Assembly (NCBI RefSeq): GCF_013410345.1
Contig: NZ_JACCFJ010000001.1
Location: forward strand, 2,703,001 to 2,767,000
DNA from: Saccharopolyspora hordei
GTDB lineage: Bacteria > Actinomycetota > Actinomycetes > Mycobacteriales > Pseudonocardiaceae
Direction of reading: 5' to 3'
Length of the DNA: 64,000 bases
Shown here: positions 1 through 8,705 of the stretch, piece by piece
Layout of the letters: every line of letters begins with the position of its first letter
Position numbering within the stretch: position 1 is the stretch's first letter
The notes under the pieces: generated by a model
The model's input: only the letters and a program-made list of their open reading frames with translations
Told to the model about the DNA's origin: nothing
Database searches by the model: none
Made by a program: the position numbers and the translations under genes

Positions 1-5
1 ACTAC

Positions 6-818
6 GTGCCGCGGCTGCCCCGGCTGCGGCTGGACGACATCGCGTGGTGGGACGGCGTCGACCCGGACGCGCGGATCCGCTACCTGCCGATCACCGGCCC
101 CGAGCGCGCCCCCACCCTCGCGCTGGTCGGCGGCTGGACGCTGCTGCTGCTCGCCGGCCTGGCCGTCGACCTGACCGCCGCGCTGCTGGCGTGCTGGCTC
201 GGGCTGCTGGTGGCCTCGGGCGCGGTGGTCGTGGTGATGCTGCGGCGGCACATCCGCGCGCACCGCGCCGACCGGCTGTTCGTCGCGGAGCACGGCGGTC
301 GCCGGATCTTCGGGCAGCGCGCCACCACGGACCCGCAGAACCGCGCCCAGCAGCTCACCGCCGAGCTGTGCGCCAAGTACCTGACCCGGCTGCCCGGCGC
401 GCGGGTGTTCCACGGCCTGGCCTGGCCCGGTTCGGTCTTCGAGGACGTCGACCACGCGGTGCTGTGCGGTCGGCGGCTGGTGCTGGTGGAGTCCAAGACC
501 TGGCTGCCCGGTCACTACACCACCGACGAGGACGGCACCCTGTGGCGCAACGGCCACCCGTTCCGCGGCGGTACGACCAGGCTGGTGGAGGGCGTCGAGG
601 TCTTCGAGGAGCTGCTGCCCGGGGTGGAGGTGCGTGGCGCCGTGCTGATCTACCCGAGCCGCTCCGGTGAGGTCACCACCGTCGAGCAGGACGGGCAGGT
701 CGCGCCGATGACCCCGGCGCAGTTCGTCCGCGAGATCGGCAGCTGGCTGGCCGAGGACCCGTACAGCGTCGACCGCGAGGCCTTCACCACCGTGCTCGAC
801 CAGGTCGTCCACGACTGA
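6..818 (+). CDS. Membrane-anchored NERD-domain (nuclease-related) protein, start possibly outside window
   Basis: The protein has two hydrophobic segments at roughly residues 35-55 and 58-78, followed by a cytosolic domain from about residue 105. That domain carries the NERD/restriction-endonuclease-like pattern: an acidic EDVDHAVL strand, a hairpin, then LVLVESKTW, with Asp and the E-x-K pair in catalytic spacing. NERD domains are thought to bind or cut nucleic acid, but most members are uncharacterised. The GTG at position 6 has almost no upstream sequence in the window and the frame stays open to the left edge, so the true N-terminus may lie further upstream. It stands alone, with a 440-base gap after it. 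The family call is fairly sure; the biological role is unknown. Confidence 0.65.
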   Translation: MPRLPRLRLDDIAWWDGVDPDARIRYLPITGPERAPTLALVGGWTLLLLAGLAVDLTAALLACWLGLLVASGAVVVVMLRRHIRAHRADRLFVAEHGGRRIFGQRATTDPQNRAQQLTAELCAKYLTRLPGARVFHGLAWPGSVFEDVDHAVLCGRRLVLVESKTWLPGHYTTDEDGTLWRNGHPFRGGTTRLVEGVEVFEELLPGVEVRGAVLIYPSRSGEVTTVEQDGQVAPMTPAQFVREIGSWLAEDPYSVDREAFTTVLDQVVHD

Positions 819-1258
819 CCCGGCGGTCAACGCCCCGCCCGCAACGCCGCAGCGGGCGGCCGGAGGCCGAAGGCACCCGCCGACCGTCCACGGAGGACCA
901 CGCCCCCGCGCGCCATGCCCGCCCCTGACCTGCGGCGACAGTCACGGGCGAGCGCGACACCGGTCCGGCCAGGGCCGTGAGGTGCCAGTTTTGCCTGGAA
1001 CTGGCAGGGCGTCGCCGAGGGAGGTGGGGTGTCGGTTCCGCCTGGCTGGCAGGGTGGGCCCGGTCTGGTTGCGGGGGTGGGTGCCGGGTTGAGTGTGGTG
1101 GGGACGGGGGTTGGCAGGTGGGGTGTGCCTCGATACGGTGATGATCTTCGTCGGGGTGGGTCGCTGCGCGGGTGCCCCGGCAGGAGCACGTGCGATCAGC
1201 CTGACCCGGCGCGACCATGTGCCGGTCGGCTCACAGGTCCGGTCAGAGGAGTGCCAAG
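819..1258. other. Intergenic region, 440 bases, with inverted repeat
   Basis: I see no convincing gene here. The stretch holds an inverted repeat at 983-1006 (arms TGCCAGTT and AACTGGCA) and G-rich sequence with repeated GGCAG words. A GAGGAG-like ribosome binding site precedes the GTG at 1259. The short open frames across it have no recognisable protein features. Confidence 0.5.
983..1006. repeat. Inverted repeat, 8-base arms
   Basis: TGCCAGTT and AACTGGCA are separated by 8 bases. This could be an operator for the downstream hydrolase or a small dispersed palindrome. Nothing in the window identifies a binding protein. Confidence 0.4.
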
Positions 1259-1945
1259 GTGACGAATCCGCACCAGAACGTCAGCTTCCCCAGCAACGGG
1301 CGCACCGCGCACGGGTACCTGGCGACGCCCTCCGGCAGCGGCCCCGGCGTGGTCGTGATCCAGGAGTGGTGGGGGCTGACCGATCACGTCGCGGACGTGA
1401 CCGACCGGCTGGCGGCCGAGGGGTTCGTGGCCCTCGCCCCCGACCTCTACGGCGGGCACACCACGCACGACGCGAAGGAAGCCGCCCGGATGATGAAGGA
1501 GCTGCCGGTCGACCAGGCGGCCCGCGACCTCGCCGGCGCGGTCGACTTCCTGCTCAAGCACGAGCAGGTGACCAGCACGTCGGTCGGCGTGGTCGGGTTC
1601 TGCATGGGCGGCAAGTTCGCCATCGTGCTGGCCGCGCAGCAGGGCGACCGGGTGGGGGCGGCGGTGCCGTTCTACGGCCTGCCCTCGGTGGACGAGACCG
1701 ACTTCTCCGGGCTCACCGCGCCGATGCTGTGCCACTTCGGCGAGTACGACCGCACGATCAGCGTGGAGGCGGTCAGCGAGCTGCGCGACAAGATCCAGCG
1801 GCAGTCCCCGGTCCGGCCGCAGATCTACTTCTACCCGGCGGGTCACGCGTTCTTCAACGACCAGAACCCGGCGGCCTACCACGAGGACTCGGCCCGCACG
1901 GCGTGGCCGCGGACCCTCGACTTCCTCCGCCGCCACCTCAGCTGA
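1259..1945 (+). CDS. Dienelactone hydrolase family protein
   Basis: This 228-residue alpha/beta hydrolase has the dienelactone hydrolase (carboxymethylenebutenolidase) layout. The nucleophile is Cys (about residue 115) in GFCMGG, there is an early Glu in IQEWWG that positions the active site, and an Asp in GEYD and a His in PAGHAFFND complete the triad. The family hydrolyses dienelactones in aromatic ring-cleavage pathways, though many members act on other esters or lactones. I chose GTG 1259 because GAGGAG lies just upstream and the protein then begins where the family usually does; a longer frame upstream adds an atypical leader. No aromatic pathway genes lie beside it, so the substrate is open. 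Confidence 0.85.
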   Translation: MTNPHQNVSFPSNGRTAHGYLATPSGSGPGVVVIQEWWGLTDHVADVTDRLAAEGFVALAPDLYGGHTTHDAKEAARMMKELPVDQAARDLAGAVDFLLKHEQVTSTSVGVVGFCMGGKFAIVLAAQQGDRVGAAVPFYGLPSVDETDFSGLTAPMLCHFGEYDRTISVEAVSELRDKIQRQSPVRPQIYFYPAGHAFFNDQNPAAYHEDSARTAWPRTLDFLRRHLS

Positions 1946-1962
1946 CCGAGCGGGTGCGGTGC

Positions 1963-1993
1963 CGCGGGGGATCGACCCGGTCGATCCCCCGCG
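1963..1993. terminator. Bidirectional rho-independent-type hairpin
   Basis: The near-perfect palindrome CGCGGGGGATCGACC / GGTCGATCCCCCGCG lies between the convergent hydrolase and oxidoreductase genes. It has no T-tract, as is common in high-GC actinomycetes. Confidence 0.7.
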
Positions 1994-2010
1994 ACGTCGC
2001 GTGACGCGGG

Positions 2011-3168
2011 CTACTGCTGGCCGGCGAAGCGGGCCGGGCGCAGCGGCGGCAGGTCGGAACGCCCGACCAGGCGCTGGGGCCGGAACCCGGCGAGGACGTC
2101 CTGCTGCTCACCGGCGACGACCTCCCGGGCCGCCAGGCGGCCCAGCAGCGGGCCGAGGGTGATGCCGCTGTGCGTGGCGAGCACGTAGACCGTGCCGCGC
2201 TCGCCGAGGAACCCGGCGACCGTGAGGCCGTCGGCCGGCATCGAGCGCTGCCCGACGCGCAACGACTCCAGGCGCGCGCCCTCAGTCCCCGCGAGCAGGT
2301 CGGTCAGGCGGGCGCACAGCGTCGCGGCCAGCTCACCGTCCGGGGACGGCGGGGCGGCGGGGTCGGCCTGGGCGTCGAGGTCCAGCCCCTGCACGATGAG
2401 CCGCCCACCGCCGTCCGGGCGGACGTTGAGGCGCGGCGTGGTCAGCACCCGGTCCAGCCGGGTCGGCAGCGGCCGGGTGAAGCCGAGCAGCCCGACCGTG
2501 GCCGAGCCCGCGGCGTCCGGGTCGGCCATCGGGACCCGGTGGCCGGCCGACGCGGTCAGGGCCTCGCTCCAGCGACCGGTCGCGAGCACCACCGCGTCGA
2601 AGTCCTCCGTCCCGGCGGTGGACTCGACGCGCGCGCCACCCTCCACTTCGGACACCGCGCGCACTTCGACCGGGCAGCGGAGCTCGGCACCGCGCTCCCG
2701 CGCCTCGCCCCACAGGCGCGCGACGAGCAGCGCCGGGAAGACGTGGCCCTCGGTGGGGTAGAAGGCGATGTCGCGGACCCCCTCCGGCACCCGCAGGTCC
2801 GGCACCAACTCGCGGGCCCGCTGCGGGGTGATCCACTCCACCGGGTAGTCGCGCTCGGTCAGCTGCGCGACCGAGGCGGCCAGCCGCTCGGCCCCCGCCG
2901 CGTCCTCGGCCCACTCCAGGTTCCCGGTGCGCGCCAACCAGTCCCCACCGGGACCGGCCAGCTCGGCGTGCTCGGCCATGCCCGCGACGTTGAGGTCGTG
3001 GTAGGCGCGCGGGTCCTTGCTGTGCGAGTTGGTCCAGGCGAACGACGTGCCCGAGGTCCCGGCCAGCGGGGCGGACCGTTCGAAGACGGTCACCTCGGCG
3101 CCGGCCAGCGCCAACGCGCGGGCGGTGCTGGCGCCCAGCACCCCGAGACCGATCACGGCGATCTTCAT
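2011..3168 (-). CDS. FAD-dependent oxidoreductase, DadA/glycine oxidase-like
   Basis: This 385-residue protein has an N-terminal Rossmann dinucleotide motif (VIGLGVLGASTA) ending in an acidic residue of the VTVFE strand. The layout is that of the DAO family of D-amino acid dehydrogenases, sarcosine oxidases and glycine oxidases, with a C-terminal THSGITLGP FAD-binding loop. Such enzymes oxidise the C-N bond of an amino acid to an imine. The start ATG overlaps the stop of the upstream symporter gene by four bases, so the two are translationally coupled. With the symporter, the SolA-like oxidase and gntR it forms an amine-catabolism operon. The substrate cannot be read from sequence. Confidence 0.8.
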   Translation of the reverse strand: MKIAVIGLGVLGASTARALALAGAEVTVFERSAPLAGTSGTSFAWTNSHSKDPRAYHDLNVAGMAEHAELAGPGGDWLARTGNLEWAEDAAGAERLAASVAQLTERDYPVEWITPQRARELVPDLRVPEGVRDIAFYPTEGHVFPALLVARLWGEARERGAELRCPVEVRAVSEVEGGARVESTAGTEDFDAVVLATGRWSEALTASAGHRVPMADPDAAGSATVGLLGFTRPLPTRLDRVLTTPRLNVRPDGGGRLIVQGLDLDAQADPAAPPSPDGELAATLCARLTDLLAGTEGARLESLRVGQRSMPADGLTVAGFLGERGTVYVLATHSGITLGPLLGRLAAREVVAGEQQDVLAGFRPQRLVGRSDLPPLRPARFAGQQ

Positions 3169-4607
3169 GCTCGTTCCCTCACTTGTTCGCTGCGGACGGG
3201 TGCACCGGGCTTGCCCGGTGTGGCGAGTGCCGTCACCAGCAGCACCGCGGCCGAGGCGGCGATGCCGTAGACGGCGTACGGGACCGTGGTGTCGAGCAGC
3301 TGCGCCGCCGCGCACCCGACGATGCCGGCCAGCATGCTGGCGATCGCGGCGACCGGCGTGAGCCGGCGGCGCCGGTGCAGGACGTAGCCGAGGAAGATGG
3401 GCGCGGCCAGCGCGGCGGCCGAGTAGGCGTAGGTGGCCACCAGCCAGGTCAGGGCCTTGGGGAACAGGATGGCCAGGACCGCGGCCAGCACCGACACCCC
3501 GACGGTGATCATCCGCGACAGCGCCACCGTCTGCCGCTCGCCCTGCTGCTTGCCCGCGATGTTCTGGTACACGTCGCGGATCAGGTTGGCCACCACGGAC
3601 TGCAGCGCCGCGCCGGTGGTGGAGACGATCGTCGACACCAGGAACGCGCCGAAGACGATGACCAGCCAGCTCGGCAGCTGGGTGAGCAGCCACCCGGCGG
3701 CGTCCTCCTCGTTGGCCAGGCCCGGGTTCATCGAGCGCACCGACAGCCCGATGCACCCGGCGTAGACACCGCCGACGAGCATGGTCAGCCCGGACAGCCC
3801 GAGCCCGCGGCGGGCGTCGGAGACCTTCCTGGTGGCGAAGACGCGCTGGTAGTAGAGCTGGTTGGTGAGCGTGCCGGGCAGGATCGCCGCGACCCACAGC
3901 CAGATCTGCTCCCAGCCTGCGGCGGTCAGGCCCTCCCAGCCCCACAGCCGCTGCGGCAGCGTCGCCGTGATGTGGCCCCAGCCCCCGGCCAGGTGCACCG
4001 CGTAGGCGGCCACGCCGAGCGACATCGCGATCATGAACAGGCCGAAGACGAAGTCGGTCCAGGCCACCGAGGTCAACCCGCCCGGGAGCACGAACAGCAG
4101 CGAGGCCACCATGATGAGCAGGATGAGCGCGGTGGGGGAGACGCCGGTGAGCTGGCCGAAGAGCTGGGCGAAGGCGACGAACTGGGTGGCCAGCCAGCCG
4201 AACGGCACCACCAGGGCGGCCAGCGCGGCGATCGCGGTGACCAGCTTGTGCCGGCCGAACAGCTTGGTGATGATGTCCGGCACGGTGGTGAAGCGCTGTT
4301 GGCGCAACCACGTCGCGATGAGCATCAGCACGAGGAAGCCGACCAGCACGCAGCCCTCGTAGATGAACACCGACCAGCCGGACTCGTAGCCGATGCCGAC
4401 GTGCGCGATGAGCACCCCGCCACCGGTGGCGGTGGCGAACTGGGTGACGATCACGACGACGAGCGGCAGTGATTCGCCCGCGGTGAGCCAGTCCTTCGAG
4501 CTCTTCGCCTTCCGTCCGAAGTAGACGGACATGCCGATGCCGGAACCGATCACCAGCAGGCTGGCGATGACGACTCCGACGATCTGCCCGGTGGATCCTG
4601 CGGTCAT
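3165..4607 (-). CDS. Sodium:solute symporter (SSS family)
   Basis: This 480-residue integral membrane protein has about 13 hydrophobic segments. The first helix is followed by FGRKAKSSKDWLTAG, a typical SSS loop, and then a Gly/Thr-rich helix ATATGGG. The family couples sodium import to uptake of sugars, proline, pantothenate or similar solutes. It sits between two amine oxidases and downstream of a GntR regulator, so it most likely imports the substrate those enzymes oxidise (betaine, sarcosine, D-amino acid or a related compound; inferred). Its start lies 16 bases after the SolA-like gene and its stop overlaps the next gene by four bases. Confidence 0.88.
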   Translation of the reverse strand: MTAGSTGQIVGVVIASLLVIGSGIGMSVYFGRKAKSSKDWLTAGESLPLVVVIVTQFATATGGGVLIAHVGIGYESGWSVFIYEGCVLVGFLVLMLIATWLRQQRFTTVPDIITKLFGRHKLVTAIAALAALVVPFGWLATQFVAFAQLFGQLTGVSPTALILLIMVASLLFVLPGGLTSVAWTDFVFGLFMIAMSLGVAAYAVHLAGGWGHITATLPQRLWGWEGLTAAGWEQIWLWVAAILPGTLTNQLYYQRVFATRKVSDARRGLGLSGLTMLVGGVYAGCIGLSVRSMNPGLANEEDAAGWLLTQLPSWLVIVFGAFLVSTIVSTTGAALQSVVANLIRDVYQNIAGKQQGERQTVALSRMITVGVSVLAAVLAILFPKALTWLVATYAYSAAALAAPIFLGYVLHRRRRLTPVAAIASMLAGIVGCAAAQLLDTTVPYAVYGIAASAAVLLVTALATPGKPGAPVRSEQVRERA

Positions 4608-4623
4608 GGTCGTCCTCCGGTGG

Positions 4624-5754
4624 TCACGCGAAGCGGTGGGGGTCCAGGTGTCTGGTGTCGTGCGCGGTGCTCCCGCGCAGCACGAGGTCGGCGCCGATCT
4701 CGCCGAAGACCGGCGCGAGCTTGAAGCCGTGGCCGGAGAAGCCGGTCATGACCGTGGCACCGGGGTGGCCGGGCAGCGGGCCCAGCAGGGCGTGCTCGTC
4801 GGGGGTGAACCCCTCGGCGTAGGTGCCGATGCGCACCGGGTGCGGAGTCACTCCGGGCAGCAGCCGCTGCGCGGCGTCGGAGGCCGCGCGGGCGAACGCG
4901 GGCGCGGCGCTGCGCGGCAGCTCGTCCGGGCTCTGCAGGGTCGGCCAGCCCAGGTGGTGGGGCACCACCTTGACGGACGCCCCGTCCAGCACCGGGAAGC
5001 AGGAGAACCCGGCGTCGCGGTGCCGGCGGATCGCGATCGGCATCTCCTCCGGCCGGTGCGCGCCCGGGTCCCGCGCGGCGAACCAGCAGGCGGTGATCAT
5101 CCGGACCTCGATCGGCAGTGACCGCAGCGGTTCCAGCGCGGGCGCCCACGGGCCGGGGGCGAACACGACGTGGTCGACGTCGAACGTGCTGCTGTCGCTG
5201 CTGATCCGCCAGCCCCGCGCGGTCTCGGCGACGTCGGTGACGCGGTGGTGGGGCAGGACCTCGGCGCCCTCGTCGGCGGCGACGCGCAGCGCGGCCTGCA
5301 CGGCGGGTTCCGGGCGCAGCACGCCGGCGGCCGGGTCGAGCACCGCGACCTCGTCGTCGTCGAACCGGTGCTGCGGGAACCGCTTGCGGGCTTGTGCGGC
5401 GTCGAGCACCTCGTGGTCGAGGTCGTGCGCCTCGGCGCAGCGCCGGACCGCCTGGACGTCGGGGTGGTCGGCGGGGCCGATGGTCAAGCCGCCGCACAGG
5501 GTGAGCAGCTCGGTGCCCGCGGCGCGTTCCAGGTCGCGCCACAGCCGCTCGGCGCGCTGCAGCAGCGGGACGTAGTGCGAGCCCTCCTTGTAGGCGGTGC
5601 GGAAGATGCGCGACTCGCCGGCGGAGGCGCCGCGGTCGTGGCCGGGGGAGTGGGTGTCGAGGGCGAGGACGTCGGCTCCTCGCCGGGCGAGCTGCCAGCT
5701 GGTCATGGCACCGATCACGCCGGTGCCGATCACTGCGACGCGAGGTCGGCTCAT
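4624..5754 (-). CDS. SolA-like FAD oxidase (sarcosine / N-methyl amino acid oxidase family)
   Basis: This 376-residue flavoprotein is close in size to monomeric sarcosine oxidase and N-methyl-tryptophan oxidase. It has a VIGTGVIGAMTSWQLARRG Rossmann motif and the family signature GFSGHGFKLAPVFGE near the C-terminus. In the covalent-FAD members a Cys lies a few residues before TPDEH; here that stretch reads RIGTYAEGFTPDEH with no Cys, so flavin attachment may be non-covalent or different (my own alignment by eye). It is part of the minus-strand operon downstream of gntR. It probably demethylates or oxidises a secondary amine. Confidence 0.82.
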   Translation of the reverse strand: MSRPRVAVIGTGVIGAMTSWQLARRGADVLALDTHSPGHDRGASAGESRIFRTAYKEGSHYVPLLQRAERLWRDLERAAGTELLTLCGGLTIGPADHPDVQAVRRCAEAHDLDHEVLDAAQARKRFPQHRFDDDEVAVLDPAAGVLRPEPAVQAALRVAADEGAEVLPHHRVTDVAETARGWRISSDSSTFDVDHVVFAPGPWAPALEPLRSLPIEVRMITACWFAARDPGAHRPEEMPIAIRRHRDAGFSCFPVLDGASVKVVPHHLGWPTLQSPDELPRSAAPAFARAASDAAQRLLPGVTPHPVRIGTYAEGFTPDEHALLGPLPGHPGATVMTGFSGHGFKLAPVFGEIGADLVLRGSTAHDTRHLDPHRFA

Positions 5755-5856
5755 GGTCGCTCCAGGGGTGTGGAGGAGTGGGTGGGGACCGCCGCTGGAG
5801 ACGCGGGTGTCCCGCGGTCGGCCGCACCGGCCGACCGCTCTCTCGGAGTGGAAAGG

Positions 5857-6576
5857 TCAGTCCGAAGTGGACAGGACCGTGTGCTCGATGAAGAACTCGA
5901 CGAGGTCCGGGCGGATGATGTGCCACATGGCCTCGGCGAGCTTGCCGTTGGTCAGCCAGGTCAACCGGCGGAGCCGGATCACCGCCCCGCCCACGGGCAG
6001 GTGCAACCGGGCTGCGGTGTCCTCGTCGAGGAGGACCGGGTCGATGTAGACACGGGACTTGGCGGCCGGCACGCCGGTGCGGGCGAAGTGGGCGTGCACG
6101 GTCAGGTGCTCGAGGTCCTCGTCCAGCAGTCGAGGTGCCAGCGAGAACGGGACGCAGGACAGTTCCACGGCGATCGGGTTGTCGTCCACGTCGAACTTCA
6201 GCCGCCGCAGCTGGTTCACCGGCGCGTCCTCGGGCACGCCGGGCAGTTCGACGTCGGCCTCGCGCGCCGGGATCACCGACGCCGAGTCCACCGCGTGCCG
6301 CCCCGGGATCTCCGGGCCCGGCAGCGTCGGGTTCACCATGCGCAGCAGGTTCTCCTGCCGCGCGCCTTCGGCGACGAAGGTGCCGCGCCGCCGGTGGCGT
6401 TCCACCAGTCCGGCCTGCGCCAGCTCGGTGAGCACCCGCTGCGCGGTCGCGCGGCTGACCGAGTGCTGCCGCTGGAGCTCGGCCTCGGTGGGCAACCGGG
6501 CACCGGGCGGCAGCGCACCGGAGCGGATCTTCTGCTCCAGCTCGGTGCGGATGCGCAGGTACGCGGGTGTCGCCAC
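5857..6576 (-). CDS. GntR-family regulator, HutC/UTRA type
   Basis: This 239-residue protein has an N-terminal winged helix (residues 1-70; PAYLRIRTELEQKI, then SRATAQRVLTELAQAGLVERHRRRGTFV) and a C-terminal UTRA ligand-binding domain ending RPDLVEFFIEHTVL. The UTRA domain senses a small metabolite that releases the repressor from DNA. The gene heads the minus-strand operon with solA, the symporter and the dadA-like gene, 102 bases upstream of solA, so it probably controls that operon. The GTG start has no Shine-Dalgarno sequence. A TAGGTT -10 lies seven bases before it, so the transcript is probably leaderless. Confidence 0.87.
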   Translation of the reverse strand: MATPAYLRIRTELEQKIRSGALPPGARLPTEAELQRQHSVSRATAQRVLTELAQAGLVERHRRRGTFVAEGARQENLLRMVNPTLPGPEIPGRHAVDSASVIPAREADVELPGVPEDAPVNQLRRLKFDVDDNPIAVELSCVPFSLAPRLLDEDLEHLTVHAHFARTGVPAAKSRVYIDPVLLDEDTAARLHLPVGGAVIRLRRLTWLTNGKLAEAMWHIIRPDLVEFFIEHTVLSTSD

Positions 6577-6583
6577 GGGGAGG

Positions 6584-6613
6584 AACCTAGCGCGCTGTCA
6601 ATTGACCGGTCAA
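6584..6613 (-). promoter_or_regulatory. Probable leaderless gntR promoter
   Basis: On the minus strand TTGACC (6613-6608) is followed after 18 bases by TAGGTT (6589-6584). The expected transcription start falls at or next to the GTG start codon at 6576. The -35 lies inside the palindrome at 6601-6614. Confidence 0.5.
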
Positions 6614-6635
6614 TACTCGATTCGAACGGTCGAGT
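6601..6635. promoter_or_regulatory. Candidate GntR operators
   Basis: There is a perfect 14-base palindrome ATTGACCGGTCAAT at 6601-6614, directly followed by a second inverted repeat, ACTCGA at 6615-6620 with TCGAGT at 6630-6635. Both lie between the divergent gntR and CoA-transferase genes and overlap the gntR -35, which fits autoregulation. Confidence 0.5.
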
Positions 6636-6762
6636 GGGCGTGGATATGTACGGCCATAGTCGTCGCAGGAGCGGTATGACGGCATTGACACGTCGGCAGG
6701 GAGCGGGCAATGCTGACCTGCGATTGGCCGTACAAATCCTCGGCGGGAAGGAGAACGGGTCG

Positions 6763-7896
6763 ATGCTTCCGCTGGAAGGCGTGACCGTGGTGTCCCTGGA
6801 GCAGGCGGTCGCCGCCCCGTTCGCCACCCGGCAGCTGGCCGACCTCGGCGCCCGGGTGATCAAGGTCGAGCGCCCGACCGGGGACTTCGCCCGCGGCTAC
6901 GACACCACGGTCAAGGGGCTCTCCAGCCACTTCGTCTGGCTCAACCGCAACAAGGAGAGCATCGTCCTGGACCTCAAGTCCGCCGCCGACCGCGAGACGA
7001 TGGACAAGCTGCTGGCCCGCGCGGACGTGTTCGTGCAGAACCTCGCGCCGGGCGCCGCGGCCCGGCTCGGCCTCGGCGCCGAGGAACTGCGGGCGAAGGA
7101 CCCGCGGCTGATCGTCTGCGACCTCTCCGGCTACGGCAGCACCGGGCCGTACCGCGACAAGAAGGCCTACGACCTGCTGATCCAGTGCGAGACCGGTCTG
7201 GTCTCCATCACCGGCAGCCCGGAGGAGCCCGCCAAGACGGGCATCTCGACCGCGGACATCGCCGGCGGCATGTACGCGTTCACCGGTGTGCTCACCGCGC
7301 TCTACGAGCGCGAGCGCACCGGGCGGGGCACGGCGTTCGAGGTGTCGCTGTTCGACGCGCTGGGCGAGTGGATGGGCTTCCCGTACTACTACTCCTACGG
7401 CGGTGCCGAGCCGCCGCGCGCCGGGGCCCGGCACGCGGCCATCGCGCCCTACGGGCCGTTCGCCGCGGGGGACGGCGGGCGGGTGTTCCTCGGGGTGCAG
7501 AACGAGCGGGAATGGGTGAAGTTCTGCGAGGAGGTGCTCGAGCGGCCCGAGCTGGCGACCGATCCGCGCTTCGACGCCAACCCGAAGCGGGTGGCCAACC
7601 TCGGCGAGCTGCAGGTCGCCATCGAGGAGGTGTTCGCCTCGATGAGCAGCGGCGAGATCGAGCAGCGGCTGGAGCGGGTCGGCATCGCCAACGCCCGGAT
7701 GCGCACCGTCGCCGAGTTCGCCGAGCACCCGCAGCTGGCGGCCCGCGACCGCTGGCGCGAGGTCGACACCCCGGCCGGGCCGGTCCGCGCCCTGCTGCCG
7801 CCGGTGACGGTGCCGGGACGCGAACCGCGCATGGACCCGATCCCGGAGGTCGGCCAGCACACCGAGGCCATCCTCGCCGAGCTCGACGGAGACTGA
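6763..7896 (+). CDS. CaiB/BaiF family CoA-transferase (class III)
   Basis: This 377-residue protein has the class III CoA-transferase layout: an N-terminal LEGVTVVSLEQAVAAPFATRQLADLGARVIKVE block, then KSAADRETM, and the conserved Asp in STADIAGGMYAFTG that forms the aspartyl-CoA or anhydride intermediate. These enzymes move CoA between carboxylic acids. ATG 6763 is preceded by GGAAGGAG. It is divergent from gntR and ends in a strong bidirectional terminator, so it may be a single-gene unit. The acid substrate is unknown. Confidence 0.88.
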   Translation: MLPLEGVTVVSLEQAVAAPFATRQLADLGARVIKVERPTGDFARGYDTTVKGLSSHFVWLNRNKESIVLDLKSAADRETMDKLLARADVFVQNLAPGAAARLGLGAEELRAKDPRLIVCDLSGYGSTGPYRDKKAYDLLIQCETGLVSITGSPEEPAKTGISTADIAGGMYAFTGVLTALYERERTGRGTAFEVSLFDALGEWMGFPYYYSYGGAEPPRAGARHAAIAPYGPFAAGDGGRVFLGVQNEREWVKFCEEVLERPELATDPRFDANPKRVANLGELQVAIEEVFASMSSGEIEQRLERVGIANARMRTVAEFAEHPQLAARDRWREVDTPAGPVRALLPPVTVPGREPRMDPIPEVGQHTEAILAELDGD

Positions 7897-7904
7897 GCAC
7901 GGTT

Positions 7905-7934
7905 GCTGGGGCGCCGTTGTCGCGGCGCCCCAGC
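7905..7934. terminator. Bidirectional terminator hairpin
   Basis: The 12-base perfect stem GCTGGGGCGCCG / CGGCGCCCCAGC has a 6-base loop and lies between convergent genes. Confidence 0.75.
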
Positions 7935-7941
7935 CGGTCGG

Positions 7942-8676
7942 TCAGATGTGGCGGCCGCCGGTGATCTCCAGGACGCAGCCCGTCATGTAGGACGACATCT
8001 CCGACGCCAGGAACAGGACCACGGAGGCGACCTCGGAGGGCTCGCCCGCGCGCTGCATCGGGATCTCCGCCAGCTTGGCCTGCCAGACGTCCTCGCGCAG
8101 CGCCGTGGTCATGTCGGTGCGGATCAGGCCCGGCTGCACCGCGTTGACCCGCACGCCCTTGTGCGCGACCTCCTTGGCCGCGGCCTTGGTCAGGCCGACG
8201 ATGCCGGCCTTGGCCGCGCTGTAGTTGGTCTGGCCGACCATGCCGACCTTGCCGGAGATCGACGAGACGTTGACGATGGAGCCGCTGCCCTGCTCGCGCA
8301 TCACCGCCGCCGCGGCCCGGGTGCCCAGCCAGGCGCCCTTGACGTGCACGTCCAGCACCGCCTCGAAGTCGTCCAGGGTCATCTTGCGCATCGTGGCGTC
8401 ACGGGTGATGCCGGCGTTGTTCACCATCACGTCCAGCGAGCCGAACTCGCCGGTGGCGGTCTCGATCGCGGCCTGCACCGCGTCGGGGTCGGTCACGTCG
8501 CAGGCCACGCCGATCGCCGTGCCCGCACCGCCGAGCTGTTCCGCCGACCGCTTCGCCAGGTCACCGTCGATGTCGGCGAGCACCACCTTCGCGCCCTCCG
8601 CGACGAACCGCTCCGCGATCGCGAACCCGATCCCCTTGCCGCCGCCGGTGATCACCGCGACCTCGTCCTGCAGCAT
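7942..8676 (-). CDS. SDR-family oxidoreductase, FabG-like
   Basis: This 244-residue classical short-chain dehydrogenase has TGGGKGIG for NAD(P) binding, NNAG, a catalytic Ser in NVSSISG and YSAAK. The end of the cofactor strand reads VVLADID; the Asp favours NAD(H). It resembles 3-oxoacyl-ACP or 3-hydroxyacyl-CoA dehydrogenases. It is the last gene of the minus-strand operon that begins with the MHS permease at 15013, so it probably oxidises a hydroxyacyl-CoA intermediate of that degradation pathway. Confidence 0.85.
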   Translation of the reverse strand: MLQDEVAVITGGGKGIGFAIAERFVAEGAKVVLADIDGDLAKRSAEQLGGAGTAIGVACDVTDPDAVQAAIETATGEFGSLDVMVNNAGITRDATMRKMTLDDFEAVLDVHVKGAWLGTRAAAAVMREQGSGSIVNVSSISGKVGMVGQTNYSAAKAGIVGLTKAAAKEVAHKGVRVNAVQPGLIRTDMTTALREDVWQAKLAEIPMQRAGEPSEVASVVLFLASEMSSYMTGCVLEITGGRHI

Positions 8677-8705
8677 CCACGAACCTCCTCAGCAGACAGT
8701 CGTCG

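Noticed and set aside
2170-3270. A 366-residue plus-strand open frame over the DadA-like gene
   Set aside because: Arg/Gly/Ala-rich shadow frame with no motif; the minus-strand flavoprotein has intact signatures.
5170-6762. Long N-terminal extension of the CoA-transferase frame
   Set aside because: It runs antisense through solA and gntR; the family start at ATG 6763 has a good ribosome binding site.
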